From an uncultured Pelagibacteraceae bacterium (GTDB lineage: Bacteria; Pseudomonadota; Alphaproteobacteria; Pelagibacterales; Pelagibacteraceae): a stretch of 54,459 bases of DNA. The notes under the pieces are model-generated. The model searched no databases. It saw nothing but the letters and a program-made list of their open reading frames with translations, and was not told the origin of the DNA. The stretch is taken from NCBI GenBank assembly GCA_902618485.1, contig CACNAR010000003.1, positions 96,268 to 150,726 of the forward strand, written 5' to 3'. Shown piece by piece: positions 26,449 to 36,677 of the stretch. Each line of letters begins with the position of its first letter. Position 1 is the first letter of the stretch. A program made the translations under genes and the position numbers.

Positions 26449-29304
26449 ATGATGAAAAAGATACTTATTAAAGGGGCTAAAGAGCACAATTTAAAAAATA
26501 TTTCATTAGAAATACCTAAAGACAAATTTGTAGTTATAACAGGTCTATCTGGCTCCGGAAAATCCTCGCTAGCGTTCGATACCGTTTATGCAGAAGGTCA
26601 AAGAAGGTACGTTGAAAGTTTATCAGCTTATGCACGTCAGTTCTTAGACAAAATGAAAAAACCTAATGTTGATTTAATTGAAGGTTTGAGCCCTGCTATT
26701 TCGATTGAGCAAAAGAATACTTCAAAAAATCCTAGATCTACTGTTGCAACAGTTACTGAAATTTATGATTATATGAGAGTTCTCTATGCAAGAGCAGGAA
26801 TTCCCTATTCACCTTTCACCGGTAAACCAATAGTATCTCAAACAATTACTCAAATTGTAGATAAGATTAAAGAATTACCAAAAAAATCGACAATTTATTT
26901 ATTTGCTCCGGTAGTAAGAGGACGTAAAGGCGAATACAAAAAAGAAATATTGGGCTTTAAAAAGCGTGGATTTAGAAAAATTAAAATAGATGATAAACTT
27001 TATGATATAGATAATGTTCCTGAACTTAATAAAAAGATAAAGCACGATTTATATGTCTTAGTTGATAGGATTATACTTAATTCATCTTTAGGTAATCGGT
27101 TAGCAGAAGCAATTGAAACATCAATAAATTTAGCAAATGGTCTAGTTTTCGTTGAATATGAAAATGAAACTTTACCCAAAAAGTTTAGAAAATTAGAAAG
27201 ATTAATCTTCTCAACTAAATTTGCTTGTCCAGAAAGTGGATTTACTATTGAGGAAATTGAACCAAGATTATTTTCTTTTAATAGTCCGTTTGGTGCCTGC
27301 GAAGAATGTGAGGGTATAGGTGTAAAACTTAATGTAGACCCTAACTTGGTTATACCAAATGAGAAAAAATCTATCATTGATGGTGCAATTGAACCATGGG
27401 CTAAAACCACTACTTTATATTATGCACAAACACTCTCTTCTCTAGCAAAACACTACAATTTTTCTCTAAATGAAAGATGGAATAAACTACCAAAAAAAAT
27501 AAGAGATATAATACTTTATGGTTCTGATGATGAAGAAATAAAATTTACTTACGATGATGGATATGAAAAATATTCACATAAGAAATCGTTTGAAGGCGTC
27601 ATAAATAATCTTGAACGTCGTTATTTAGAAACTGATAGTGATTGGAAAAGAGAGGAAATTTCCCAGTATCAATCAGACACAAAATGTGAAAGATGTAATG
27701 GTCATAGACTTAAAGATGAAGCCTTATGTGTAAAAATAGACGGTTTACATATCAGCGAAGTAACTGAAAAATCAATTTTAGAAGCCTCAAAATGGTTTAA
27801 GGAACTTCAAACAAACCTTAATAAAAAACAATTTAAAATTGCTGAACATATCTTAAAAGAGATAAATGAGAGATTAGATTTTTTGTTAAATGTTGGTCTT
27901 GATTATTTGACCTTATCAAGAGAGTCAGGCACATTATCCGGCGGCGAATCTCAAAGAATACGGCTTGCTTCGCAAATAGGTTCAGGGTTAACGGGTGTGC
28001 TCTATGTTTTAGATGAACCTTCTATAGGACTCCACCAGAAAGATAATGTTAAATTAATTAATGCTTTAAAAAGGTTAAGAGATTTAGGAAACACTGTGAT
28101 TGTTGTTGAACATGATACAGAAACTATGGAAAACGCTGATCACATCATTGATCTTGGTCCCGAAGCTGGTAATAAAGGTGGTCAAGTTGTAGCTCAAGGA
28201 ACTTTTGAAGAAATTGGTCAAAACAAAGATAGCATTACTGGAAAATATTTATCAAATAAATTTAAAATCATAGTACCTCCAAAAAGAAGATTAGCTAAGA
28301 ATGGAAGGTTTTTAGAAATTACGGGTGCCTCAGGAAATAATTTAGATAATGTAAATTTAAAAATACCTTTAGGAAGTTTGACATGTGTAACTGGTGTATC
28401 AGGTAGTGGAAAGTCTACTTTAGTTTTGCAAACACTTTATAATGCTCTGAATCTTACCTTAAATAATAACAAATCTAGAAAAATTCCAAAACCATTTAAA
28501 AATTTTAAAGGTACAGAATTAATAGATAAAGTAATTGATATAGATCAATCACCTATTGGCCGTACTCCAAGATCAAATCCAGCCACATACACTGGTGCTT
28601 TTGGACCAATAAGAGATTGGTTTACATCTCTACCTGAATCTAAATCTCGAGGATACAAACCTGGAAGATTTTCTTTTAATGTTAAGGGCGGACGATGTGA
28701 AGCATGTGAGGGTGACGGAGTTATTACATATGAAATGCACTTTCTCCCTGATGTCTATATTCAATGCGATGAGTGTAAAGGTACAAGATATAATCGAGAA
28801 ACTTTAGAAATAAAATTTAAAAATAAAAGTATTGCAGATGTTTTAAATATGACTGTTGATGAGGGATGTGAATATTTTGAAAATATTACAAATATAAAGA
28901 CTAAATTACTTACTCTAAAAAAAGTTGGATTAGGTTATATAAAAATTGGACAACAAGCTACCACTCTCTCTGGTGGAGAAGCGCAAAGAATAAAACTTGC
29001 AAAAGAATTATCGAAAAGATCTACTGGAAGAACAATGTATATACTCGATGAACCTACTACTGGATTACATCAGCATGATATAAAAAAATTGTTAGAAATC
29101 CTCCATACATTTGTTGCTCTTGGAAACACTGTCGTTGTAATTGAACATAATCTTGATGTAATAAAAACTGCTGATTATATTGTTGATATGGGTCCAGAGG
29201 GCGGAGTAAAAGGAGGTAAAATCATCGCAGAGGGCAAACCCGAGGAAATTTGTAAGGTAGATGGTAGTTATACAGGAAAATTTTTAAAGCCACTTTTGAA
29301 CTAG
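26449..29304 (+). CDS. uvrA: Excinuclease ABC subunit A
   Basis: The damage-recognising ATPase of nucleotide excision repair. Two ABC modules are present: Walker [10 protein letters not shown] near residues 31-39 and GVSGSGKST near 647-655; signature sequences LSGGESQRI near 497-505 and LSGGEAQRI near 841-849. Zinc modules show as CxxC pairs (CEECEGIG near 284-291 and CEACEGDG near 748-755; CERCNGHR near 417-424). The length of 951 residues is standard. An ATG doublet at 26449/26452 leaves the start ambiguous by one codon. Confidence 0.98.
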   Translation: MMKKILIKGAKEHNLKNISLEIPKDKFVVITGLSGSGKSSLAFDTVYAEGQRRYVESLSAYARQFLDKMKKPNVDLIEGLSPAISIEQKNTSKNPRSTVATVTEIYDYMRVLYARAGIPYSPFTGKPIVSQTITQIVDKIKELPKKSTIYLFAPVVRGRKGEYKKEILGFKKRGFRKIKIDDKLYDIDNVPELNKKIKHDLYVLVDRIILNSSLGNRLAEAIETSINLANGLVFVEYENETLPKKFRKLERLIFSTKFACPESGFTIEEIEPRLFSFNSPFGACEECEGIGVKLNVDPNLVIPNEKKSIIDGAIEPWAKTTTLYYAQTLSSLAKHYNFSLNERWNKLPKKIRDIILYGSDDEEIKFTYDDGYEKYSHKKSFEGVINNLERRYLETDSDWKREEISQYQSDTKCERCNGHRLKDEALCVKIDGLHISEVTEKSILEASKWFKELQTNLNKKQFKIAEHILKEINERLDFLLNVGLDYLTLSRESGTLSGGESQRIRLASQIGSGLTGVLYVLDEPSIGLHQKDNVKLINALKRLRDLGNTVIVVEHDTETMENADHIIDLGPEAGNKGGQVVAQGTFEEIGQNKDSITGKYLSNKFKIIVPPKRRLAKNGRFLEITGASGNNLDNVNLKIPLGSLTCVTGVSGSGKSTLVLQTLYNALNLTLNNNKSRKIPKPFKNFKGTELIDKVIDIDQSPIGRTPRSNPATYTGAFGPIRDWFTSLPESKSRGYKPGRFSFNVKGGRCEACEGDGVITYEMHFLPDVYIQCDECKGTRYNRETLEIKFKNKSIADVLNMTVDEGCEYFENITNIKTKLLTLKKVGLGYIKIGQQATTLSGGEAQRIKLAKELSKRSTGRTMYILDEPTTGLHQHDIKKLLEILHTFVALGNTVVVIEHNLDVIKTADYIVDMGPEGGVKGGKIIAEGKPEEICKVDGSYTGKFLKPLLN

Positions 29305-29351
29305 AAAAAATATTAGTAAATTTCAGTTGAATTTGATATAAGTAATCTATT

Positions 29352-29954
29352 GTGATTAATTTACTATCTTCATTATCTAAAACAATTCATACGTCGATCG
29401 CTATAGCTATAATTTTATTTCTTGGTTTATTTTACCAAAATGGGGGATTTAGCTTTGATGCTCTTTTTTGGAGTTGGATTGCTCGATATACTCACGTTCT
29501 GGTTGGTATTATGTGGATTGGTTTATTGTGGTACTTTAACTTTGTTCAAATTCCAAATATGGGAAAAATACCTGATGAACAGAAGCCAGCCATTGGAAAA
29601 GTTATTGCTCCCGCAGCATTATTTTACTTCAGATGGGCTGCTGCGTTTACTGTAATCTCTGGATTAATCCTAGCAGGACTTAATGGGTACTTACATGATG
29701 CTATGACTTTAAGTATTGGATCAGGTGTTCCAAAGCATACAGCTATAGGTATTGGTATGTGGCTTGGTTTAATAATGGCATTTAATGTTTGGTTTGTTAT
29801 CTGGCCTAATCAAAAAAGAGCTTTGGGTATTGTTGATGCCGATCCAGACTTAAAAGCTAAATCAGCTAAAACTGCAATGTTGTTCTCTAGAACAAACACT
29901 TTATTGTCTATACCAATGTTACTAACGATGGTTATAGCACAAAATTTATATTAA
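29352..29954 (+). CDS. PuuD-like (urate-oxidase N-terminal family) membrane protein, no cytochrome domain
   Basis: A 200-residue polytopic membrane protein that resembles the N-terminal membrane part of urate hydroxylase PuuD (the Urate_ox_N type). The clues are THVLVGIMWIGLLWYFNFVQIP near residues 47-68, WAAAFTVISGLIL near 95-107 and HTAIGIGMWLGLIMAFNVWFVIWPNQ near 129-154. His48 and His129 lie in or next to helices and could bind heme (inference). PuuD proteins continue into a c-type cytochrome; no CxxCH is present here. The start codon is GTG. It follows uvrA by 47 bp and shares 4 bp with secF tail to tail. Confidence 0.65.
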   Translation: MINLLSSLSKTIHTSIAIAIILFLGLFYQNGGFSFDALFWSWIARYTHVLVGIMWIGLLWYFNFVQIPNMGKIPDEQKPAIGKVIAPAALFYFRWAAAFTVISGLILAGLNGYLHDAMTLSIGSGVPKHTAIGIGMWLGLIMAFNVWFVIWPNQKRALGIVDADPDLKAKSAKTAMLFSRTNTLLSIPMLLTMVIAQNLY

Positions 29955-30841
29955 TTTTTTTCCTCATCTCTTAGAATAGTTTTTTGAGAAACATTTAGTC
30001 TCACAAGAATAGTATTTGCTATATAAATTGAAGAATAAGTTCCAAAAATAACACCAAAAATCATTGCTAGTGAGAAACCTTTTAAAATTTCTCCGCCAAA
30101 AATAAAAATTGAGACTAATGCTAAAAGTGTGGTTATTGATGTAATCAAAGTTCTTGATAAAGTTTCATTGATTGAAATGTTAGTTAATTCAAATATCTTT
30201 ATATCAGCATATTTTCTTAAATTTTCACGAACACGATCAAAAATAACTACAGTATCGTTCATAGAATAACCAACTATAGTTAAAACAGCGGCTATTATTG
30301 ATAAATTAATTTCCAAACCTAATAATGAAAACAGACCCAGCGTAACAATTACATCATGAAATAATGCACAAATAGCACCAAGACTAAATTGCCATTCAAA
30401 TCTTATCCAAATATAGATTAGCATAAGAGCTAATGCTACTGAAATAGCAATTATACCTGATTTTAATAATTCAGCGCTAACTTTGGGGCCAACATTCTCA
30501 ACTCTTCTAAAATCTATATTGTTTCCAAATGATTTATCTAAATCTTTTTTAACTTCTTCAATAATATTCTTTTTATTATCTTTGTTTTCAAACTTAATTA
30601 AATAGTCAGTTTCATTACCAAATTTTTTAACAGAAACATCTCCTAAATCCATTTGATTAAATCTGTCTCTTAAAGATGATACGTTAACCTTTGAGTCTGT
30701 AGACCTAAGTTCAATTAAAATACCTCCTTTAAAATCAATACCAAAATTTAATCCCTTAAATATTAAAAATAATAAAGAAATAACAACTAATGATATAGAT
30801 AATATATTAAACTGGTTATAGTATTTATTAAAAGCTATCAT
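29951..30841 (-). CDS. secF: Protein translocase subunit SecF
   Basis: Inner-membrane partner of SecD that uses the proton gradient to pull proteins out through SecYEG. Family features: GIDFKGGILIE near residues 33-43, then a periplasmic P-loop domain, then five helices with ALFHDVIVTLG near 159-169, AVLTIVGYSMNDTVVIFDRVREN near 184-206 and the final GTYSSIYIA. The length of 296 residues is typical. It follows secD with no gap, and yajC precedes that. Confidence 0.97.
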   Translation of the reverse strand: MIAFNKYYNQFNILSISLVVISLLFLIFKGLNFGIDFKGGILIELRSTDSKVNVSSLRDRFNQMDLGDVSVKKFGNETDYLIKFENKDNKKNIIEEVKKDLDKSFGNNIDFRRVENVGPKVSAELLKSGIIAISVALALMLIYIWIRFEWQFSLGAICALFHDVIVTLGLFSLLGLEINLSIIAAVLTIVGYSMNDTVVIFDRVRENLRKYADIKIFELTNISINETLSRTLITSITTLLALVSIFIFGGEILKGFSLAMIFGVIFGTYSSIYIANTILVRLNVSQKTILRDEEKN

Positions 30842-32395
30842 TTATATAACAATTTCTTTGTTTTTATTTTTTGAAATATACAAGACGGTTAAAAGTCTTG
30901 CGATGAAATAAACAGAAAATAAAGTTGTAAAAATTCCGACACCTAGAGTTATTGAAAAACCTTTAATAGGACCTGAGCCCATAAAAAATAATATGATTGC
31001 TGCTAATAAAGTTGTTATGTTTGCATCAAGAATTGCAGTTTTTGATTTTGAGTAACCGCTGTCGAAAGCAATCAATCTATTTTTCTCGTTTTTAAGTTCT
31101 TCTCTTATTCGCTCAAAAATTAACACATTTGCATCTACAGCCATACCAACGGTCAGGATTATCCCTGCTATACCCGGTAATGTTAAGGTCGCCTCAAATA
31201 ATGTGAGAACACCCACTAAAAGAAGTAAATTGATTATTAAAGCCGTATTTGTAATTATTCCAAAAATTTTATATTTAACAATTATAAAAACTATGACTAA
31301 AATGAAACCTATAACTAAAGCTATTATACCAGCATCGATCGAATCTTGACCGAGACTGGGTCCAACTGTTCTTTCTTCAATTATATTTAACGGTGCCGGT
31401 AATGCCCCTGATCTTAACAAAAGAGCTAAATCGGTTGCTGACTGAAATGTAAAGCCTCCACTAATTTGTCCAGAACCACCAGCTATTGTGTCTTGAATAA
31501 CTGGAGCACTAATAATCTTTCCATCAAGAATTATGGCTAATTGTCTACCAATCCCTTTTGAGGTTGCTTTACCAAATCTTTTTGCCCCTACCCTGTCTAA
31601 ACTAAAAGTAACAACTGTTTCATTTGCCTCACTGTCCATCCTTGGTTGAGCGTCAAGTAAGTTGTCTCCACTAAGAATTATTCTTTTACTAACAAATTCT
31701 GACCCTTCTTCATCTTCATAATTTAATTTTTCATTACCAAATGAATCTTCATTGTTATTAGAAACAAATCTAAATGTAAGATTAGCAGTTTTTCCTAATA
31801 AAGTTTTTATTCTCATAGGATCATCAAGGCCAGGAAGTTCTACTAATATTCTGTCATTTCCTCTTTTAAGAATATTGGGTTCATTCGTTCCAACTTCATC
31901 TATTCTCCTTCTTACTATTTCAAGAGCCTGTTCCTGTGAAGATGTTTTGAGCTTTATTAAACCTTGCTTAGAAAAAATTACACTTAAAAAATCATTCTCT
32001 TCAGTTATTTCTAGCTGGTGTGATTTAAATCTTTCATAATAAGGATTTATCTCACTTTCTTTATCGTTAAATATATCTAAGACTTTTTGTTTATCTTTCT
32101 CATTAACTTTAAATAGAATTTTTTCATTTTGAAGTATGAAATTTATTAACTTTATGTTTTTTCCTTTAAAATAATCTCGTAAAGAGATCGTTAAATTTTG
32201 GAGTTTTTGTTCAATAACAGGTTTATTATCAATTTCTAATAAAAGATAAGATCCACCTTGAAGATCTAAACCAAGATTTATATTCCTTTTAAGAAAATTA
32301 CTATCAAATTTAAATAAATTTGATGAAGCGATCAAAATTAGAAATAAAGATATAATTAGGATGAAAATTATCTTTATTTTAGAAAAATATAACAC
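30842..32395 (-). CDS. secD: Protein translocase subunit SecD
   Basis: Works with SecF in proton-driven completion of protein export. Visible features are the first helix (IIFILIISLFLILI), LGLDLQGGSYLLLEI near residues 42-56, the periplasmic repeats, LVELPGLDDP near 188-197, and the C-terminal helices with GMAVDANVLIFERIREEL near 425-442. The start codon is GTG at 32395; no upstream in-frame ATG fits better. The length of 517 residues is within the family range. Confidence 0.96.
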   Translation of the reverse strand: MLYFSKIKIIFILIISLFLILIASSNLFKFDSNFLKRNINLGLDLQGGSYLLLEIDNKPVIEQKLQNLTISLRDYFKGKNIKLINFILQNEKILFKVNEKDKQKVLDIFNDKESEINPYYERFKSHQLEITEENDFLSVIFSKQGLIKLKTSSQEQALEIVRRRIDEVGTNEPNILKRGNDRILVELPGLDDPMRIKTLLGKTANLTFRFVSNNNEDSFGNEKLNYEDEEGSEFVSKRIILSGDNLLDAQPRMDSEANETVVTFSLDRVGAKRFGKATSKGIGRQLAIILDGKIISAPVIQDTIAGGSGQISGGFTFQSATDLALLLRSGALPAPLNIIEERTVGPSLGQDSIDAGIIALVIGFILVIVFIIVKYKIFGIITNTALIINLLLLVGVLTLFEATLTLPGIAGIILTVGMAVDANVLIFERIREELKNEKNRLIAFDSGYSKSKTAILDANITTLLAAIILFFMGSGPIKGFSITLGVGIFTTLFSVYFIARLLTVLYISKNKNKEIVI

Positions 32396-32408
32396 ACTAT
32401 TAATTAGA

Positions 32409-32696
32409 CTATTTCTTTGGTTCTTGAGAATTCATTAAGCTTTGAATTCCTGTGCCTCTAATGACTTCAACGGTTACATTTTCTGCAATTTCAACCTCAA
32501 CTTTATCATTATCTACAACCCTTGTAATAATCCCAGTTATTCCACCTGATGTAACAACTTTATCTCCTTTTTTTAAATTTTCGACCATAGTCCTATGTTC
32601 TTTGACTTTTTTTTGTTGAGGTCTAATAAGGAAAAAATAAAATATTACAAAAATTAATATTAACGGTATAAACTGACCAAATCCTGAACTATCCAT
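32409..32696 (-). CDS. yajC: Preprotein translocase accessory subunit YajC
   Basis: A single-span membrane protein associated with SecDF. One helix is at about residues 8-25 (FIPLILIFVIFYFFLIRPQ), with the RPQQKK signature following, then the conserved VENLKKGDKVVTSGGITGIITRV near 42-64. The length of 95 residues is typical. A clear AGGAG Shine-Dalgarno precedes the ATG by 5 nt. It leads yajC-secD-secF, 54 bp after serS. Confidence 0.95.
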   Translation of the reverse strand: MDSSGFGQFIPLILIFVIFYFFLIRPQQKKVKEHRTMVENLKKGDKVVTSGGITGIITRVVDNDKVEVEIAENVTVEVIRGTGIQSLMNSQEPKK

Positions 32697-32750
32697 AAAA
32701 CTCCTAATTATAGTTTGAATATTTATACTATCTAATGAATTAAAACAACT

Positions 32751-34010
32751 TTATTTAAGTGAAATTTTTTCTAAATTATTCATATAAGGACGCAACACTT
32801 TTGGGATTAGAATAGAGCCATCTTTTTTTTGATAGTTTTCTAAAATTGCGATCAAAGTTCTTCCTATTGCTAGACCGCTACCATTTAATGTTCCAACATG
32901 TTTTGTGTCATTATTTTGAGTTTTATATCTTGCTTTCATTCTGCTTGCTTGAAACGTTGAACAAGAAGAACAAGAAGATATTTCACGATATCTATTCTCC
33001 GATGGTAACCATACTTCTAAATCATAAGTTTTTTCTGCACTAAATCCCATATCTCCACTACAAAGTATAACTTTTCGGTAAGGTAATTCAAGTAGATCTA
33101 AAATATTAGTTGCACAGTTAGTCATTCTCTCAAGTTCCTCTAGACAATTTTCTTGCTCTACAATACTAACAAGTTCAACCTTATAAAATTGATGTTGTCT
33201 TATCATCCCTTTCGTATCCTTACCGTAACTACCTGCCTCTTTTCTAAAACAAGGAGTAGAAGCAACAAATCTCATTGGTAAATCTTTTTGATTTATAATT
33301 TTATCTTTAACAATATTTGTTAAAATCACTTCAGCTGTTGGTATAAGAAATTTTCTTTCATTTCCCTCCTCAATTTTAACTTCAAATTGATCATTTTCGA
33401 ATTTAGGTAATTGTCCTGTGCCATACATAGTGGTTTCTGAAGCTAATAATGGTGGTGATATTTCGTTATAACCATTTTTAGTAACATGAGTATCTAACAT
33501 AAAATTTGATAATGCTCTTTCCAATAAAGCTAGTTTGTCTCTTACAAAAACAAATCTTGATCCGCTGGTCTTTGTTGCTAATTCAAAATCAAGCATGCCA
33601 AGATTTTCTCCTAATTCATAATGACTTTTAACTTTAAAATCAAAATTTGGGATTGTTCCAGATTTCATGACTTCAATATTGTTATTTTCATCTTTACCAA
33701 TTGGAACATCCTTGTGTGGAATATTCGGAATATTTGATAAAATACTATCTAATTCTATTTTAATTTTTTTTTGCTCTACTGTAATCTCATCAATATCTTG
33801 GGATAATTTTTTTGATTTTTCAAACAATGATTTATCTTTAGATTTAGATATTTCTTTTTTTTCTTGCTCCAAAGATTCTTTTTTTTGAATTAATTCTCTA
33901 TTTTTTTTATCTAATTTTTCTAAATTTGGAATATCTATTTCAATAGATCTTTTTTCTAAAGACTTTTTAAAATCATTAAAATCTTTTCTAATCTCTTTAA
34001 GATTGTGCAT
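32751..34010 (-). CDS. serS: Seryl-tRNA synthetase
   Basis: Class II synthetase charging tRNA-Ser. The N-terminal coiled-coil arm spans about residues 30-105 (heptad Lys/Glu/Leu pattern). Motif 2 is FRKEAGSYGKDTKGMIRQHQF near 252-272 and motif 3 is GSGLAIGRTLIAILE near 377-391. The length of 419 residues is normal. It overlaps the tatC 3' end by 14 bp; tatC-serS adjacency is common in alphaproteobacteria. Confidence 0.97.
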   Translation of the reverse strand: MHNLKEIRKDFNDFKKSLEKRSIEIDIPNLEKLDKKNRELIQKKESLEQEKKEISKSKDKSLFEKSKKLSQDIDEITVEQKKIKIELDSILSNIPNIPHKDVPIGKDENNNIEVMKSGTIPNFDFKVKSHYELGENLGMLDFELATKTSGSRFVFVRDKLALLERALSNFMLDTHVTKNGYNEISPPLLASETTMYGTGQLPKFENDQFEVKIEEGNERKFLIPTAEVILTNIVKDKIINQKDLPMRFVASTPCFRKEAGSYGKDTKGMIRQHQFYKVELVSIVEQENCLEELERMTNCATNILDLLELPYRKVILCSGDMGFSAEKTYDLEVWLPSENRYREISSCSSCSTFQASRMKARYKTQNNDTKHVGTLNGSGLAIGRTLIAILENYQKKDGSILIPKVLRPYMNNLEKISLK

Positions 34011-34773
34011 CAGATTTTTCTAAATTTTTATTTTCGATAAATCTTACTGAAAAAATTGATAATTCATATAAAATTAGTAAAGGTATCGCTAATCCAATTT
34101 GGGTTATTGGATCAGGTGGTGTTAATAATGCGGCCGCTGCAAATATAATTACAACAACATATTTTCTTCTTTTTTTTAAAAAATCAGAGTCAACTAATCC
34201 CACTCTTGCTAACAAACTTAAAACAACTGGGAGCTGAAAACTTATTCCAAACGCAAAAATTAATTTCATAACTAAAGATAGATATTCATTCACTTTAGCT
34301 TCTAATTGAATTGGCAAATTGGTAGAAAAACCTGAGCTTTCAAAAGAAAGAAAAAATTTAATTGCTAAAGGCATTATCAGATAATAGACAAGTAATCCTC
34401 CTAAAAAAAATAATATAGGTGTTAAAACTAAATAAGGTAAAATTGCAATTTTTTCATGCTTGTAAAGTCCTGGCGCAATAAACTTCCATATTTGCATTAA
34501 AATATATGGACAAGTTACAAAAAAAGCAGTGAAAAAAGAAACTTTCAGATAAGTTAAAAACGTCTCTTGTAGAGCAGTAAATATTAATCTTCTATTTGTC
34601 TCATCGTCTTTGACTGCTTTAGCATACGGTTCAACTAAAAAACCATATATATGTTCAGCAAAAAAATAACATCCTACAAAAAAAATAATTAAAAATATAA
34701 AACTGTGTATTAACCTTTTTCTTAATTCAGCTAAATGACTAATAAAACCTGTGTCTTTCTCATCGTTAGTCAT
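33997..34773 (-). CDS. tatC: Sec-independent protein translocase TatC
   Basis: The receptor core of the twin-arginine translocase, in the inner membrane. Six helices are apparent, with the TatC hallmarks FISHLAELRKRLI near residues 9-21, YEPYAKAV-type loop (LVEPYAKAV) near 51-59, the FxTALQETFLTYLKVSFF segment near 70-88 and the ALLTPPDPITQ loop near 215-225. The length of 258 residues is typical. It overlaps tatB by 8 bp and serS by 14 bp. The M48 protease at 20163 carries a possible substrate signal. Confidence 0.97.
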   Translation of the reverse strand: MTNDEKDTGFISHLAELRKRLIHSFIFLIIFFVGCYFFAEHIYGFLVEPYAKAVKDDETNRRLIFTALQETFLTYLKVSFFTAFFVTCPYILMQIWKFIAPGLYKHEKIAILPYLVLTPILFFLGGLLVYYLIMPLAIKFFLSFESSGFSTNLPIQLEAKVNEYLSLVMKLIFAFGISFQLPVVLSLLARVGLVDSDFLKKRRKYVVVIIFAAAALLTPPDPITQIGLAIPLLILYELSIFSVRFIENKNLEKSDAQS

Positions 34774-34978
34774 TTTTCTTTTCTTCTTTTTTTTCTTTTA
34801 TCTCGTTTTCACCAATATCGATGTTAGAAACTTCATTTTGAACATTATTAACATACCTTTTAGCAGTACCAATCCAAGAACCGACCTTCTTGAGCATTAT
34901 TGGAAAATCTTTTGGACCTAAGACTACAATAGCAATAGCTACGACAATTAAAATTTCAAACCAACCAATTGTAGGCAT
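34766..34978 (-). CDS. tatB: Sec-independent translocase TatB, very short
   Basis: Second of two adjacent TatA/B proteins. The N-terminal helix carries the TatB-like pattern GWFEILIVVAIAIVVLGPKDFP at about residues 5-26, with Glu in the helix and the GPKDFP hinge, followed by the amphipathic LLKKVGSWIG-like helix. Only 70 residues are present, while TatB usually has 130 or more, so the long cytoplasmic tail is almost gone. Position between tatA and tatC supports the call, but it could also be read as a second TatA. Confidence 0.85.
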   Translation of the reverse strand: MPTIGWFEILIVVAIAIVVLGPKDFPIMLKKVGSWIGTAKRYVNNVQNEVSNIDIGENEIKEKKEEKKND

Positions 34979-34983
34979 GTGGT

Positions 34984-35193
34984 TTACTCTTTATTGTTAG
35001 ATTTATTATTGTCCTGATTATCGTCAGAAATATTTTTAGGTTCTGACTCATCTGTTACGTCAGATGCCATACCTTTTTTGAAACTCTTAATACCCTTGGC
35101 TACATCGCCCATCAAACTAGATATTTTACCACGACCAAATAGTAAAACAACTAATATTACTACTATAGCTATTTGCCAAATTCCTATGCTCAT
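34984..35193 (-). CDS. tatA: Sec-independent translocase TatA
   Basis: Pore-forming component of the twin-arginine translocase. The N-terminal helix [18 protein letters not shown] at residues 3-20 is followed by the [23 protein letters not shown] amphipathic helix, the classic TatA layout with the FGRGK hinge. The acidic, Asn-rich tail is unstructured. The length of 69 residues is typical. It is first of tatA-tatB-tatC, starting 42 bp after scpB. Confidence 0.95.
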   Translation of the reverse strand: MSIGIWQIAIVVILVVLLFGRGKISSLMGDVAKGIKSFKKGMASDVTDESEPKNISDDNQDNNKSNNKE

Positions 35194-35235
35194 AAGTAAC
35201 TTATATCCTTTTTATTAAAAATTTAAAGTGACAAA

Positions 35236-35931
35236 TTACTTTTGCTCATCCTTATCAAGAGTGCTGCTCAACATTTCGTCAATATTTGAGTAAATGTCCT
35301 CTTTTTTTTCTTCTTGTTTTTCCTTGTAAAATTTTCCTGTGCCAAATATTGCATTATCTATATTAGCACTATCAATTAAACCAGCGGCTCCTAACTCATC
35401 AACAGTAGGTAAATCAGATAATTTTTGCAGGTTAAAATGACTTAAAAAATTATCAGTCGTAACGTATTGAATTGGTTTTCCAGGAACATCTTTTCTTCCA
35501 CCAGGCTTAACCCAATCTAATTCCATCAATATCTCAATAGTATTTGTTCCAAAAGCTACGCCTCTAATTTCCTCAATTTCTGCTCGGGTTACAGGTTGAT
35601 GGTAAACAATAATTGATAAAGTCTCTATTGCAGCTCTAGATAATTTTTTCTCAACAGTTTTTTCTTGTATCATTAAACTTGACAATTTAGCTGACGTTCG
35701 AAAAGACCATTTATTAGATATACAAACTAAATTTATTCCTCGATCTTTATATTCATTTTGTAGTTTTTGTAGAATTTTTTCTACATCTGATTTTTTAGAA
35801 ATTTTACTTTCAATAGTACTAATGTCTAAAGGTTCGGCTGCAGCAAAAATTATTGCTTCAATTTCTTTTTCAACATTTGATAATTTTGAGGGAAAATCAA
35901 TTATATTATTTTTTTTCTTCTTTTTTATCAT
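35236..35931 (-). CDS. scpB: Segregation and condensation protein B
   Basis: Winged-helix partner of ScpA in the SMC-ScpAB chromosome condensation complex. The family core is EIEAIIFAAAEPLDISTIE near residues 22-40, then SRAAIETLSIIVYHQPVTRAEIEEIRGV near 98-125, and the second winged helix with the GRKDVPGKPIQYVTT segment near 143-157. The acidic and Lys-rich C-terminal tail is typical. It overlaps scpA by 4 bp. Confidence 0.95.
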   Translation of the reverse strand: MIKKKKKNNIIDFPSKLSNVEKEIEAIIFAAAEPLDISTIESKISKKSDVEKILQKLQNEYKDRGINLVCISNKWSFRTSAKLSSLMIQEKTVEKKLSRAAIETLSIIVYHQPVTRAEIEEIRGVAFGTNTIEILMELDWVKPGGRKDVPGKPIQYVTTDNFLSHFNLQKLSDLPTVDELGAAGLIDSANIDNAIFGTGKFYKEKQEEKKEDIYSNIDEMLSSTLDKDEQK

Positions 35932-36668
35932 TTATTTTCTTTTATATAAATCTCTTCAAAAAGATCATCTTGTTTTATTTTTAAATTTCCCTCTTTAACT
36001 AATTCTAATGAACCAGCAAAAATTCCGGCCGTTCCAGTACTTTTAAATTTTTTTTCACTTTTAAAATTTTTTGGTATCAAATCATCTAATTTCTTCCAAT
36101 CTAAAAGCTTACCAAAAAAATCTTTGATGGTTTTTATACCGTCTTCAGTTGTAAAAACTGGAAGTCTAGGGATATTAATTTTTTGAAAATCTTTTGTCAT
36201 TAAAATAGAGGAGTAAGTTTTTAAAAGGTCAAATAAAGTAATGTTGTATTCACTATTATAAATTGGTCTTATTCCAGCCTTCATGCCTCTTGACCTGATC
36301 TCTTTTCCAAGACGTTTTCGCTTAAGCATTTGATCTGACAATAATCTTATTAGTTCCAATTTTTTAAGTTGTAATTTTAATTTTTCAGCAACTTCTTGAA
36401 GTTTGAACTCTTCCTCTGGAGAGCTTGGTAATAATAATTTTGATTTTAGGTAAGCTAACCATGTTGCCATTAACAAATATTCAGAAGCTGTCTCTAAATT
36501 TAAATTTGTTTCATTTTTAATATAATCATTAAATTGATCTGCTAATTTAGTTATTGATATTTTTTCTAAATTTACTTTTTGAGCTTTTGCAAGATCTAGT
36601 AAAACATCTAGTGGACCATTATAATTTTCAATTTGAACGTTGAAAAATTCAGAATCGTTGAAAGACAT
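35928..36668 (-). CDS. scpA: Segregation and condensation protein A
   Basis: Kleisin subunit bridging SMC heads. Recognised from YNGPLDVLLDLAKAQKVNLEKISI near residues 15-38 and the helical core YLLMATWLAYLKSKLLLP near 64-81, followed by a Lys-rich middle and the C-terminal winged helix. The length of 246 residues is typical. It lies 9 bp after nagZ and overlaps scpB by 4 bp, the usual alphaproteobacterial order. Confidence 0.95.
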   Translation of the reverse strand: MSFNDSEFFNVQIENYNGPLDVLLDLAKAQKVNLEKISITKLADQFNDYIKNETNLNLETASEYLLMATWLAYLKSKLLLPSSPEEEFKLQEVAEKLKLQLKKLELIRLLSDQMLKRKRLGKEIRSRGMKAGIRPIYNSEYNITLFDLLKTYSSILMTKDFQKINIPRLPVFTTEDGIKTIKDFFGKLLDWKKLDDLIPKNFKSEKKFKSTGTAGIFAGSLELVKEGNLKIKQDDLFEEIYIKENK

Positions 36669-36677
36669 ATGCCAATA

